Of a DNA stretch of 64,000 nucleotides, positions 39,280-51,500 are shown piece by piece; position 1 is the first letter of the stretch; every line of letters begins with the position of its first letter. This DNA comes from Callorhinus ursinus (lineage: Eukaryota > Chordata > Mammalia > Carnivora > Otariidae). The notes under the pieces were generated by a model. The model saw only the letters and a list, made by a program, of their open reading frames with translations, made no database searches and had not been told where the DNA came from. The stretch spans positions 17,545,990 to 17,609,989 of the forward strand of contig NW_020313285.1 in the NCBI RefSeq assembly GCF_003265705.1, read 5' to 3'. A program made the position numbers and the translations under genes.

Positions 39280-39415
39280 GCTAATGTTATCACTCAGTAA
39301 CTCATGTGACAACTGCTGAGCATCTATTATGTGCATGTGCTATTTTAGGCACCAGAGATTCAGCAGTGAAAAAAAGTATAACAGATCTTATACTCCAGTG
39401 TTAATTGGAAACCTC
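39280..39415 (-). repeat. L2 3' end, antisense
   Basis: TGAGCATCTATTATGTGCAT, TAGGCACCAGAGATTCAGCA and CTTATACTCCAGTG follow the reverse of the L2 tail. Confidence 0.65.
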
Positions 39416-40184
39416 TGTGAGCTGGGATGCTCAGGGGGCTGCCTAGGCCCACTCACTAGCTAAGGGATCTCTTTGCACAGAGCAGCTTTGTTTCACACTC
39501 GCTTCAAATTTATTCCACAGCAAGATGACAAATCTGTGTCTTTTGGGGACTTTTATTGTACAGTCAAAACCACAAACACTAAATCTGGCAACTTTGTGAT
39601 ATGCTCTTGTGCTGTGGGGTGGGGTCACGGTTCTGGTAAGCGGTCCTAAGGAGTGGATTCCAAAGAGAGCAGAATGCTTCTTGGGGCCTATCTCCTTAAA
39701 AGGCACCTGGCCCCACTCAACTCTCTACCTTTGGCCTCTCAGGCTGTTATGGGGGTAGGGGGGGGAGAAATTCCTGGAGTTAGGAGGCAAAGAAATTATC
39801 TGAGCTGCTCTTTTCTAGTGAGGTAGAAGCCAGAGCTGAAATCTTGCACGTTTAAAACTGGAGCTCACTGGAATTCACCAAAACCTGGACGAGTTCCCCC
39901 AGAGACCTGCAGAAGCCTAATAGTGCTATTTGTTTCTGAAGCAGGGGACACTGCAAATCCATTCCTCTTGTCCTTCCACATTAATGTCATTTTCTGGTCT
40001 GGGAGGTTAGCGAGGGAAGGGATTAACCACTCTCTAGCAATGGGGCATCCATGTGAGGGCAGAACACCCCTCCAAGCCTGCAGATTTTCCAGAGTGTCTT
40101 ATTTTTTTGGAGATTGTTGGCCAAGCACCCTGCTAGGACTTCTCCGGTTTTGATGAAACACGTTTGGTTTCATTTTCTAGTTCG

Positions 40185-40930
40185 TGCATTCAGTTAGCAT
40201 TTATTGCCTACGAAGGCAGGGCTTTGAGTGAATGTAGCACGTTGTGATGGAGTTTATACTCTAGTGGGGGAAGTTTACACAATACACAAAGAAATAGATA
40301 CAAAAGGAAAAAATCAGATGGTAATGGGCATTAGGCCAAGAATTAAAATACACTGATGAGATCAGGAGGCCTCTCAGAGGAGGTGACATTTAAGCTGAGA
40401 CCCAACAGGGAAGGAATTGGCTATATAAAGAGCAGGGGGAAATATCCCAGGCAGGGGGAGAGCTAGTGCCAAGGCAAGGTGGCGCAGGGGAGGAGAAGGG
40501 CCAGAGAGGCCACAGTGCGGTGGGAGGGGAGCGTGGCTTGGGATGAGGTGAGACAGGCAGGTTGGGATCTTGAGGGATTCAGGGCCTTAGCAAGGGAAAG
40601 AGCTCTGCATGTTATACAAGGTGTGATGGGAAAGCCCTGGAGGATGTTAAGGTGTGTGTGTGGGGTAATGTGATCTGATTTACAGTGGCAACAGATAACA
40701 CCGGCTACTGCACAGAGATTGGCCTTGTAACAAAAAGAGGCAAAAGAGGAGGGAGGAAGGCCAACGGAAGGCTTCTGTATTTGTCAAGGTCAGGGATGGT
40801 GGTGGCTCTGACTAGGGCACGGGAGTGGGGAAGGAGAAAAAGTCGACCGACTGGACATGGAGGTGATAAGACTTGGTTGATGGATTACCTGTGGAGGTGT
40901 GGGGGGATGGTTATAAAGTAAGTGGAATGT
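40185..40930 (-). repeat. L2 3' portion, antisense, about 750 bp
   Basis: Contains TTTATACTCTAGTGGGGGAA, CAGAGGAGGTGACATTTAAG, ATCCCAGGCAGGGGGAG and GGAAAGCCCTGGAGGATGTT. GTAATGTGATCTGATTTACA and GGCTCTGACTAGGGCACGGG complete the reverse L2 order. Confidence 0.75.
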
Positions 40931-40949
40931 TTTTCAGAGAGAATAGCTC

Positions 40950-41880
40950 AGCATTTTAATATTTTTTACCCTAGTCTTTTCCAGTTATATAAACATACAT
41001 ATGTATTCGTATAAAATCCGAAACTGGATGTAGTTTTACATCATGCTTTTAAACTTAATATTCTTTTTGTGAATATTTCTGAGTCATAATTTTTAATGAC
41101 TACATAATATCTCATCATATAGGGCGTACCATAATTTCTTTAACCAGTCACTGGTTGACATTTGGGCTGCTTCCAATAATTCTGCTACTAGAAACAAGGC
41201 AATAGTAAACAACCCTGTACATAAATCCTAAGGCTGATCTCTGATTTTTTTTCCCTTGCGATAAATTGCCTCAAGTGGAATTACTGAATCAAAGGCTGTT
41301 TCAGAAGGAGACTTGATAAATAGGTACTGCTGAACTGGCAGGAGAGTTACAACCATTTTATATTCTGATGGGCTGTATCTGATAGTCTCCATTTCATTTT
41401 ATTTTGCTCAAACTGAATTGTATCCTTAAAAATGGCCAATTTAAGAGCCAAAAAATATATCATGCTACTGTTTTCCTTTGCCTTATTTTGATTATTAGTG
41501 AAATAAGCATCTTTCTAATATTTAGCGATGAGGCATATTAGGTAGATGGAAGTGAATATAAGTTTGCAGGTGTACATACTCTCATGCTCTTTACCAACTT
41601 TTCTATTCATATGGCAATCTTTTGTTATTGATTCCTAAGAGCTCTTTATATAGTGAAGTTATTCCTAACTCTAACTACTTTCACCCTCCCCATTTTTCAT
41701 TTGCTTTATGATATTCAGAAGACTAAAGATTTTATGTCATCAGCCATATCAACCATTTCCCTAATTGTGTCTTCCTGTTCCCTTTGGCTTAGGAGAGTCT
41801 TCCTCACCTGCATAAAAGCATATAAACATCTGTGTATATTTATTTAGGGTCTTTTATAATCTTATTTACTTTTAAGCTAC
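40950..41880 (+). repeat. L1M 3'UTR fragment
   Basis: Contains ACCATAATTTCTTTAACCAG, ACATTTGGGCTGCTTCCAAT, GTGGAATTACTGAATCAAAG and AGAGCTCTTTATATAGTGAA. It then has TGATATTCAGAAGACTAAAG, in the order of an old L1 3' region read in sense. Confidence 0.75.
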
Positions 41881-42604
41881 CATTTCCCAAGTAATTTCTG
41901 CAGAATATAAACCATCAGTCTCACGAAATATTCCAGTAATTACGGGAATAATATGTACTGCAGTTCTGCCTTGACATTATCTAGTGGACAGTAGCAACAA
42001 AGACTTTCAAATGTTTGCTGTGAAGAAACCCGCTTGGCTTACTGTACTGTTTCCCAGACTTACTTAACTATACAGAATGCTTTTTCCTGTTATGGTTATC
42101 AGTGTCCAGTAAGAGTGTTTTGGGACAATCACTTTAGAAGAGCCATTTTATCCAAGAGGAGTCATGGGGCAATCCCACTTTTTCTAAACAAACACCTAAT
42201 CGTTTGTCTCAGCACCATCTGAGAATAATCTACCCCTTCTCACAGTTCTGTTAGGATTCTGTGTCCTGAGCTTTATTTTTGTCCTTTCTGTTCACTTCCA
42301 CTGGTGTGTTCAATCCTCACACTGCAACTGTGCTCTCCATTTTCCTTCTGTTTTTAACAGGAATGGCTGGTATTATTTGGTACATAAAATTCCACGACCA
42401 CTGCATCTTCTTTATGGATCTTATCACCACAAAACAACTTCCTTTTTTTCTCATTTAATGTTTTTACCTTGAATTCTACTTTGCCTCTAAAATGGCTACC
42501 TCTGCTTTCTTAATTGTGTTCACTCATAGACCTTTGTCCACTCTTTTTCCTTCAACCTCTTCATGCCATTTGCTTTTAAGCATCTGTCTTTTCATTCTCT
42601 CATC
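41881..42604 (+). repeat. Probable continuation of old L1 sequence
   Basis: The stretch CCTTGAATTCTACTTTGCCT, followed by CTACCTCTGCTTTCTTAATT, resembles a segment of L1M 3' sequence. The rest of the interval is AT-rich and not otherwise assigned. Confidence 0.4.
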
Positions 42605-43950
42605 CACCAGAAATGTCCTGAGGACCTCCTGTGTGCCAGGTGTTAGGCACTGGGGAACACAGTCTGAGGGCTCACTCTCCTAGAAGTGAGTGCAGTACGA
42701 AAGATAGACAGGAATTGATAATTTCCTAAGTAGACATAACATCAGAATGGTGATATATGCTTTATGGTATATGGCATTATGAGTTACTAAGGGCTACAAA
42801 AGTGTAAAATGGAATGACTTCATTTAGTTTAGGGCAGTGCTTAGGAAAGGCTTTCTTGAGGAAGAGACATTTAGGCTCAGCTTCAAAGGACGTGCTTGTT
42901 AACCGGATTGTAGTGGGAGGCACTGGGAGCATCCCAGACAGAAAATGACCTTGTGGCAGGAAGGAACTTGTTGCCAGCAAAGGGGGCAAGGAGCAGAGAA
43001 CCAAGAGAACACAGTTGAGGTTGGAAACATTCAACGGAGCCAGACCAGGCAGCACCTTTTAGGTGCCCCTTTGAGGATTTGGACCTTTATTCTAGAAGCA
43101 GGAAAAATCAGCAAAGGGTTCTAAGCAGAGGTTAAGGAGTGATGGGTCACAGACTGGTGAGCACAAGAGCAAAAGTACGCACATCTCTTCCCAACTGCGT
43201 TGAGTGACATCACTGAACCGGTCACCCAAGATCACTCACGGTGGTAGTATGTACACCATGAACAGGGGCAAATGCCAACTTATTAGGGCTTTCTCCCCTG
43301 GAGAGCCGGTTGTTAAACGTTTACTTGCATAATCACCAGGTGCATTTTGAAAAGAAATCACTCTGGCATCTGGGTGGAAAAGACATTCCGGGAGAGCAGG
43401 AATACAGGGATACTGGGAGATTGGTTATGATACGATTAGGAGAGTCTGGCTGAGAAATAACCGCATCTTGAATAAGAGTGGTTGTAGTGAAGATGGAGAG
43501 ATGTGGGTGGGTTTGAGGCACATATAGGACATACAACCGAAAAGACTTGTGAGGCACTGGACTGGGTAACTACAGGAGAAGCAGGTGATGAAGAAGGCTC
43601 CCAGATCTCTGGCTCGTGTAAGTGGATGGATGGTGGGGTCATTTACTGAGATGCAGATGTTGGCTGAGGAGTGTTTTGTTTTTGTTTTTGTTTTGGCAGG
43701 GGGGTTGGTGATGGGGAAAGACCATGAGGTTAGCTTTGGACATTATGAGTCTGAGTTGCCTGTAAGACACTCAAGTGACGGAACCACGTAGGAAGTTGGA
43801 CTCCGTGGCCCTGGATATCAGAATGGAGCTCTAAGGAGGAGCTATAAATGAGTCACTTGGGTGGTTGCTTGAAGCTGTGGGCCTGGACGAGCTGACTTGA
43901 GAATACAGAGCCAGAAGAGAAGACTAAGTTGAGATGTCTAAGATTAGTGC
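42605..43950 (-). repeat. L2 3' portion, antisense, about 1.3 kb
   Basis: Starts CCTCCTGTGTGCCAGGTGTT and includes GGATTTGGACCTTTATTCTA, GAAATCACTCTGGCATCTGG, GTCATTTACTGAGATGCAG and GAGGTTAGCTTTGGACATTA. AGTCACTTGG and related blocks close it. The read-out corresponds to the reverse of L2 3'UTR and the reverse-transcriptase C-terminus. One of the longest L2 relics here. Confidence 0.75.
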
Positions 43951-44234
43951 TTCAGGGAAGAACATTTATGAGCCAGCATTCAATATAAACAGCAAATAGG
44001 TCATTGTTGTTTTTTAGTCCCTTTGGGAGTCTTTGCTTTTTCATTGGGAAGTTGTTCCTTTAACTTTCTTTTTAAATTTTTTCATTATTTCTATTATTAG
44101 TGTTTCCTTGCTTTGTCCTTTTCTTTTGTTTTTTTTTTTTTCATCTTCAGCTCTAGGGGCCAAGTTTTCCACTTTCTCTTTCTCTATTACTAATACAATT
44201 TAATATATTACTCTGATTATAAATACTTAATTCT
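43951..44234 (+). other. AT-rich host sequence of the SINE pair
   Basis: T-rich DNA left of the SINEs. Together with 44745-44965, which reads TGTCTGAGAATGTCTTTCTC, it may be one old L1 fragment split by the two SINEs. Evidence is limited to composition and one matching stretch. Confidence 0.35.
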
Positions 44235-44249
44235 GTAATTAATGCATTT
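44235..44249 (+). repeat. Target-site duplication (left) of the CAN-SINE
   Basis: GTAATTAATGCATTT, identical to 44486-44500 on the other side of the SINE. Confidence 0.9.
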
Positions 44250-44485
44250 TTTTAAAGAAGGAATTCTTTTTTTTTTTTTAAAGATTTTATTTATTTATTT
44301 GACACACGGAGAGAGCAAGAGAGAGAGAGAGGGAGAGAGCACAAGCAGGGGGAGCAGCAGGCAGAGGGAGAAGCAGGCTTCCTGCATGAGCAGGGAGCCC
44401 GATGCGGGGCTCGATCCCAGGACCCTGGGATCATGACCTGAGCCGAAGGCAGCGGTTTAACCAACTGAGCCACCCAGGCGCCCCC
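44250..44485 (-). mobile_element. CAN-SINE (tRNA-derived), full length
   Basis: Read on the minus strand it starts with GGGGGCGCCTGGGTGGCTCA, the tRNA-derived head of carnivoran SINEs, with an A-box-like and a B-box-like (GGATCGAGCC region) pol III promoter. It then has the GC-rich body, a (CT)n-rich region and the AAATAAATAAAATCTTT end with an A-tail. A 15-bp perfect target-site duplication flanks it. About 17 nt of non-SINE sequence (44250-44266) lies between the A-tail and the duplication. Confidence 0.93.
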
Positions 44486-44500
44486 GTAATTAATGCATTT
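44486..44500 (+). repeat. Target-site duplication (right) of the CAN-SINE
   Basis: GTAATTAATGCATTT, directly after the SINE head; 15 of 15 positions match the left copy. Confidence 0.9.
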
Positions 44501-44594
44501 GAATCTCATGGCCAATTCTTTTATGACACAATTTCTCTTCCTAAGTTTTTTGTTTTGACTCATTTATCAATGGGGTGGAGTATGACTCGATGCA

Positions 44595-44730
44595 TTTTTT
44601 TTTTTTTTTTAAGTAGGCTCCATGCCCAGCCTGGAGCCCCATTTGGGGCTAGAACTCACAACCCTGAGATCAAGGCCTGAGCTGAGATTAAGAGCAGGCT
44701 GCCTAACCAACTGAGCCACCCAGGTGCCCT
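44595..44730 (-). mobile_element. Second CAN-SINE, short-body subfamily
   Basis: On the minus strand it runs from the head GGGCACCTGGGTGGCTCAGT through TCAAGGCCTTGATCTCAGGG and GGCTCCAGGCTGGGCATGGA to an A16 tail (T run 44595-44610). It lacks the (CT)n block of its neighbour 110 bp away, so it belongs to a different subfamily. Flanking repeats around GATGCATTTT and GTACATTTTT are only a weak target-site match. Confidence 0.88.
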
Positions 44731-44965
44731 GAAGTACATTTTTTAAAATAAGAAAAAGGAAGATGTCATCTAGATTTGAATGCTCAATATGTCTGAGAAT
44801 GTCTTTCTCTTGCCTTCACACATGAGTATCACCTAGGCAGGATAAAACAATGTTGGATAATAATTTCTGGTCCTCAAACTTCCCTAACTACTGCTCCAAT
44901 ATCTTCTGGCATTCAATAATCATAGACAAGAGGCCATGAATTGAATTGATTCTTCTTCCAGCATG

Positions 44966-47900
44966 CTAGAATTTTGGTGTATGTGAGTATTTCAAAACCG
45001 TTTCCAGGACGTGTCTATGGATTGGGCAGTATTGATCAGAAGGAGAATAAATTAGCGGGAAGACGTATGATGGGGGTTGTAAAGAGAAAAGAATCTGTGA
45101 CATCCCGGGAGTCAGAGCCACATGTGCAGGTCATTACAGTGTTGTGGAGAAACAGACATGGGGGTGGGAGAAAGAGGTGGGCGTGGCGGACACTGCAGGA
45201 CCTTTGCATTCTTGTGACCACAAATGTGGGATTTGTGTGGAAAACAGAGGGAGTCTAAGGAAAGGTTTCAGCAGAGGCTGGTCTGCAAATCCGTCACCCT
45301 AACTGTCCTGAGAATGGGGCTCTCACCTCAGGAGAACAACCTCACGATGAGGAAAAACCAGAGGCTGATTAAATACATTAGATGTGGAGGATGAACAGAA
45401 GTGATCTAGTTAGCTCCACCTTTGGGGAAGTATTCGGGCTGCAGGCAAAGAATACAGTTTTGTGAGAAACAACTCAGACGAAATACGAAAGGGTCAGGAT
45501 GAGCTTGGATTCTCAAAGGCTGCTGGAAACCCGAATATCCCGCATCTGGGTGGGCACAGGTTGCTGCTCTGGACACGTGGGGCCCCACCTATCCACTGAG
45601 TAACTCCCGGGGTCTGGCAAGGGAGAAGGGCTCCAGGAGCGAGGTAGAGGGCCCAGAAACAAGCTCTGTCCTTTTGGGTGGTGGTGGGCAGCTCACGGGT
45701 GCCTGTAGGAAGTCTCACCAGCCCACGGTGGCAAGAGGTTTGGACTTCAAGGCACCTGCTTGTGGAAAGGATCGAGGTCTGCCTGCGGCGGCTCCAGAGG
45801 CCTGAGTGCAGCCCTAACCAACCAACCTACAGTAGCCTGGGGCCACACAGAGCACCTCCACCTGCCTGGCTGACAAAGCTGCTCAGGGCAATGTCAGGCT
45901 CGCCCGACGCAGCAACTTCACCGGGAACCTGTGGCCGTTGGCCTCAGCTTACTGCCTGCAGAGCAGTGGGGTCCAGGGAGGCCACGCCCGGGGGTGTAAT
46001 GGTTCTCCAGGTACCAGGGTCACCTTGGAGGCACAGCATCAGGGAGGTGGCCCGGGTCATACCACTGGCAGACACAACCTGTGGGAGGCCAAGGAGAGCT
46101 GGGAGAAGAGAAGAAAGAAAGTGGGGATGGGACGGCCGAGGGCCCAGCAGCACGGCCAGCCCTTACTCCTCACGGCCCACAGCTCTGCCGGGCTGGGCAC
46201 GGCACCCCGATGGGAGGCATGTGTCCTCGTGGCTCCGCCTTGGTACCGGCGGGTGAACACTCCCTCCTTCTGGCCTGACGTGGTAAAAGGAAGAAAAGGG
46301 TGTCAGGTGTGAGGGCCTTCGCACAGAGCCTGGCTGTGGGTAACCAGTGTCTGTCGTGGTGTGGCTCCCCGGAGCAGTCCCCGAATCCAGGACATAAGTG
46401 CACGTAGTGTAACGGGAGGTGATCCCAGGAGGCACTGGGAGGAGATGGGAAAGCCAGCCAAGGAAGCCACAAAGGCTGGCGGAGCTGACGGAAATGAGCA
46501 GATTATCACCACGGGCAACTGGGGCTCAAACATGCCGGGCAGGCACCTCAGAGGGACAGCTGGAGAGCATGCCTCCGGGCGCCACCTACGGGGTGCTGAA
46601 CTGCCACTTATCCACCGACTCAGGCTCACTGTTGGCTGCAGGCTGCTCCTGGGGACATTAATTCCCTGGCACTTCTGGTCTGCCCCGGGACTACACCAAG
46701 CCCACCCCAGCGTCCGGGGAAAGGCCCAGCAAGAGGCAGAGAGTGGCAACAGGGGTCTTCAGTGTGTAGGGACCGGTGGGAGCCAGCTGTCCAGGGCAGG
46801 GCGCTGTTGGCGTCTGCTCTGTGGCCAACGACTGTTTCGTGAAGACATGCAGCTACAGAGAGGGCGGGTCACAGGGGCCCACGGACAGACTGCTGAGCGG
46901 GAGGCCTGGGGCAAGCCTCTGTGACAGACAGGACTACTAGACCCTGGAAAACGTCCAGGGAACCTGACTCATTTGTACCAAGACTCAGAGATGACTGATG
47001 GCAACGTTAGGACCGAGGAGCCCAGATCTGTGGACTCCGAGGGCACGGTGTTGTCTCACACCCAGCCATAGGCAGGCTCCAGTGCAGCCCGGCTGGCGGA
47101 TACCCACCCACACGCCAACGGCAAGGTCAGTAAAGGTCTCTGTCTACCAGGGGAGCTCAGCTTCTCTCTTGCATGGACTTCAGACCCGGCTGGCAGGTCC
47201 TGGGACTGGGGAATGCTCAACGATGGAGCATCAGGTCTCTGAATGGGTGAGGGCAGCCTGCCAGGCGACTGGTAAGCTGTTGGCATCGTCCCTCTGATGG
47301 TGACAAGCTGGGTTGATGGGGACAGGGACGTGCTTCCCGTCTGTCATGCAGAGGAGGAGTCCCATTCCCTAGATTTAAAATTCCAACAAGTGTTCTAGCC
47401 ATGCACATCAGAGGCAGGCCATGCAATAGCCTCCATGAAGAATAGGGAGGCATCTCCATGCCACAGACTTGCTTGAAGGCCTGAGGAGTCAAAAACCTCC
47501 CAACGACTAACTGGCTAAGGACAGCTACATGTCCATGCCAGAGGGGAACAAGACCCTAGCTCTCTCTCTCCCTCTGGTGACAGGAAGAAGCAACAAGACT
47601 ACAAAAAACGATAGCCCGCATAGCCTTTTCCATTCCCCATTGTTTCTCCCAGTTGCTCATTGTATAGTTGTGACCTCTCGCCATTAAGTCATTAAAATGA
47701 AAGATGCTAAATAAGTCCGTGCGAGCACAGAGTCAAGTCCGTGTTTATCGGTCATCCTCTCCTGCAGCTTTTCTTGAGAGATGTGATGCTGATGTTTCTT
47801 ATCTATTGCTATTTATCAAGATTAAGGGAAAAAAGTCCTCATCTATTTTTGACCAGAGTCAATAAAAGCATGTTCACCAAAACCAGTACAATACAGCATG

Positions 47901-49039
47901 GGTGCCATTCTTTGATTGATTGATTTAAAAAACAAAACAAAACTCCCGTGCAATGGTCCATCATCTTGAACTCTGGTGCAAATAAGAAGAAAAAAACAAA
48001 CAGGCACCTGTGCCGTGACCCTCACAATCACAGGGCCTCAAAACTCAACGCTGACCCTCTCCTGAGTTGGAGAGGCTCCATCGAACTTTCTGAGACGCCA
48101 AGATGAAATCCACTGGCCGACTACGTCTTACACCACCGACCCCACACCACCACCACCGCCAGGCCGTACACACTGCTGCACTTTTTTGCTGTGTACAATT
48201 GCACACTTTGTACCTTCTTTAAATCAACATCAGGTACCCTGTAGAGGTTATTCAATGTGAACAAAGTGCATTAAGTCAAATCTGATGAAGTTTCAGAATA
48301 TTTTTGAAGATGTGATGCAACAGAAAATTGTTCCCTCTAAACACACTTGCAGAAATATTCTCATTCCCTATGGATCACCTTCATTTCCACCCATCCCCAA
48401 CCTCCTTTGCAGAAGGTCTTCAGCACAACACCTTGTGTTCATAAGGTAAGTGTGACTTTCTGATTAGAAATCAAACGTGGGGGGTGGAGGCTAAATGCAG
48501 ATTTCAAATTCACATGAGGTCCAAAAATATCCAGCTGTTCCCATCTGAGCTTTTTCCAGGTGCAAGAAAGTGAAAAGGGGAGTTTGATTCTCCTAACGGG
48601 CCTTAGAGAAGAAATGGCAACATTTAAGGACTCCCATCTGGGAAAGGAGAGGAAAAGCCTGAACGTTCTCAATATTTATCCTTGAAGAGAATGTTCTCAT
48701 TTTCTGGTGTTAGGGCAACTCTTCCATGGTTTGGGGAGGTCCCCAACCCCTTCTGCTACTGTATCTGCTCCTTAAAACTGTGTGGGTGGCTGACCCGTCA
48801 GACCCATCCTGCTGGAGAGTGGGGAAGGCTGGGACATTCACAATCCCGGACACAACTGCTTTTTGGATGGTGTTCTCCTCCCCAGGCGGGTCTGCGCTTG
48901 GGGCGGGGTGGCTGTACGCCAGGCCTTCTCCGTTAAGGAATGCAACCAGCTCCTCTGGGAGTTCAATCTGATGTTCTGAGGGGGCCCCTAGCACTGGTAG
49001 GTCAATTTCTGCCTATAAGGACCCTGCAGACCCCTCGGA
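44966..49039. other. Intron, unassigned, about 4 kb
   Basis: Mixed composition with long stop-free frames at 45678-46256 and 46361-46924 that show no domain. No transposable element recognised. It could include a degraded LTR that I cannot identify by eye. Confidence 0.35.
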
Positions 49040-49260
49040 GGCCCCACCTAGACTCTGCCCCTTCCACCAGATTCCACCCAGACCGCACTGCCTATAGCAA
49101 CCCCCCGACTCTGTGCCAGGCTCCCTCTGTCTCTGGCTTTTGCACATCCCATCCTCTGCCCAGAACACGTGCCTCCCCGTGCCTCCTGGTCCTCTGCCTT
49201 GGACTCTCGCTGGCTTTCAGTTTAGACATCATGTCATCTGAGACACGTCTCGTACATCTT
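49040..49260 (+). repeat. Possible degraded L2, sense
   Basis: GGCTTTTGCACATCCCATCC and TCTGCCCAGAACACGTGC resemble the L2 block TTTGCACTTGCTGTTCCCTC with TGCCTGGAACGC. The remainder is weak. Confidence 0.4.
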
Positions 49261-49485
49261 CTTTCTGGAATTAGGGGTCCTGCTGTATGTGCCTACAGCA
49301 CCCCTTCTCTCCTGGCCCCTGTGCTGAGCTATGGTTATCAGACCAGAGCACGTGGAGGGGAACCGTGTCTGTGTGGGTGAGCCCCTCACAGGGTAGGTTA
49401 AATGACTCGCCAACAGAAAGGAAGAAAGAAAGGGAAAGGAAAAACAGAGAGACAGACAGGCAGGTAACATCTTGTCCACAGCCCC

Positions 49486-49802
49486 CACTATGGTCTGAGT
49501 GTATTCTCCCCAATTTACATGTGGGAACTCAAGCCTCAAGCTGATGGTATTAGGAGGTGGGGCCTTGGGGGAGATGATGAGGATTAGGGCCTGGGAGCAC
49601 TCGCTGGCCCCTTCAGCATGTGAGGACATGGTGAGAAGTCAGTAGTCTGCGCCCTGGAAAAAGCTCTCACCGGAACCCAGCCATGCCGGCACCCTGACCT
49701 CAGGCTTCCAGCCTCCAGAGCCTTAAGAAATAAATGCCTGTTGTTTCTAAGCCACCTAGTCCGTGGTATTTTTGTTATAGCAGCCCAAACTCACAGAGAC
49801 AG
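49486..49802 (+). mobile_element. MLT1-type MaLR solo LTR, internally shortened
   Basis: Starts at CACTATGGTCTGAGTGTATT and passes through ATGGTATTAGGAGGTGGGGC, CCATGTGAGGACA-like sequence and AGCCTCCAGAGCC. It has the AAATAAA polyadenylation signal, then GCCACCTAGTCCGTGGTATT and the CAGCCCAAAC end. This is the canonical order of an ERVL-MaLR LTR. At 317 bp it is shorter than I expect for the family. No internal region is present, so it is a solo LTR of an ancient, inactive element. Confidence 0.85.
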
Positions 49803-49871
49803 CCCTCACGGGAGGGTTGGCCCACCAGACTGCCCAGGGTGGTTAGAAGTGCTGAGCAAAGCTGGGCCAGC

Positions 49872-49985
49872 TGCTTCTCCAGGGCCATCACCTTCTCAGG
49901 TGCCTGCCACATTTTCCAGGACCCACCGCCTTATCTAGGACGCATTGCCTTCTCCAGGGCCTGCTGCCTTCTCCAAGGCCTACCA
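49872..49985 (+). repeat. Minisatellite, 19-bp unit, six copies
   Basis: Six consecutive 19-bp units with consensus near CCTTCTCCAGGGCCTGCCA can be aligned without gaps, each differing at several positions. It begins about 70 bp after the MLT1 LTR. 19 is not a multiple of three, so repeats in the overlapping open frame do not encode a repeated peptide. Confidence 0.85.
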
Positions 49986-51485
49986 CCAATGAAGGCCAGC
50001 CAAGGAGCGCTGGTGCCTGGTCCCAACTGCAGCCACAGTGCAGCCAGGTCTCCTTCTTTGGGCCTGGCTCTGATTCCGTTTGGTCCCCACATCCAAGTTA
50101 AAGAGCAAGACTGCTTTCTTCTGGCACAGGGAGCACTGTATGGCTTCAAAAAGCAGAGAAGGGAAGGAGCAGGTACCAGAAGCGAGGCCTTGCTGGGGGA
50201 GGGTCATCCCATGGGGACGACCACGTATGTGACATGCACACAGGCCGTGGAGTGCAGGTCCAGCCTGGTCCCTGTTACCCACAGCCAGGCTGTCACCCCA
50301 TTCACTCTGCCTGTCCTGACACCTGACATGGTCTTAGCCAGGCCCTTCTGTCCAGGGACTCTTGGGAACAAAATGCATCACCCAGAGACCAGTTGCCACC
50401 CCATCCCCCCAGGGAAAGCTCTCAGAAACCAGCTGGGGCAGCCGGATCCCTCCAAATGCAGACCAGAACGTGCTTCAGGTGGGGCTTTCTTGTCCCGGGT
50501 GTAGGGGCCCTCCTGGTCCCCCAGACTGGCATGTGTGCCTGCCAGAGCTATGGCCATACTGAAACAGAGGGCAACTTGGGGGGACTATTTAAGCGAGTTT
50601 TGAATTTATGCTTGAGTTTTGAAGGAGGAAAAAAAAGACAACCCTCTTTAAACAACTTCCACGAAAGGCTATAAAACACAGATAATTTACATGTGGGAGC
50701 AGATAGCAGGCTGGGTGCTGTTCTAGGCAAACCATGTGTCCCCTGGCAGTTCTCTTTAATGGATACTATGGGTTTATATGTGGTTTATAAACTCAGGGCT
50801 AGCAATTTCCCCGAGTGATTGACTGTAGGGCATAAAAATGCTAAGAGTTGTGACCTTCATTTCTCCCGAGGAGACTCTCCTCCTAACCACCCCTCTTCCG
50901 GGGGCCCCTGGAGCCACCGGAGCCCCACTGAGGCCCCCAGACTCTCATCCACAGGCTACCTGCTGCAGACGCTCAGCCTCTCCTGTTCCAGAACCTGCTG
51001 GCATTCGTGCGTTCCAGCCCCAGACCTACCTGCCCCTCTTTCCAGCAGGGCTGTGGCAGAGGTCGTAGGATGAGCAGTGACAGCCAAGGTACCAGAGGAC
51101 TTGCGTGCTACGCATGCACGTGACAAGCCTTATCTACGGGGTCGGCGTCATTGGCGGCCCTTGTGATGGTTAGGGAAGCCGCAGTGCAGAGCGGGGGAAG
51201 GACTTGCCCAAGGCTCTACGGGGCCACCTGCTACCCAAGACTGCCTCTCAGCCATTGTGCTATTCTGCTTTTCCTCAAGGCAGACCTTCGCTCGATAAAT
51301 CAAAGCGGTACATATTGCATCTCTCCCGGAAGTTTCCAACCCTGATGCTCAAGAGCAGCACCCTGGCTGGCACAGGGGCAAGGCCAACACCCTTGGCGAG
51401 ATCCAGGGTCAGATTCCTGGAGCTCAGAAAACACGGCTCACAGAAGCACGTGAAGAATAACAATGTGTGCAGGACTATTACTTTT
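49986..51485. other. Intron between minisatellite and truncated L1
   Basis: Unique sequence. AT-rich from 50570 to 50830 with TATAAA-like motifs, not linked to any transcript. Nothing else recognised. Confidence 0.4.
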
Positions 51486-51500
51486 AAAATACCGTTTCAG
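51486..51500 (+). repeat. Left target-site duplication of the truncated L1
   Basis: AAAATACCGTTTCAG, preceded by TTTT, gives an ideal TT/AAAA L1 endonuclease site. It matches the right copy at 13 of 15 positions. Confidence 0.8.

Noticed and set aside
45678..46924. Two plus-strand open frames of 192 and 187 codons
   Set aside because: No domains, no promoter or splice logic; consistent with GC-rich intron.
49734..50504. A 256-codon plus-strand open frame
   Set aside because: It starts within the MLT1 LTR tail and runs through the 19-bp minisatellite; no domain or codon signature is seen.
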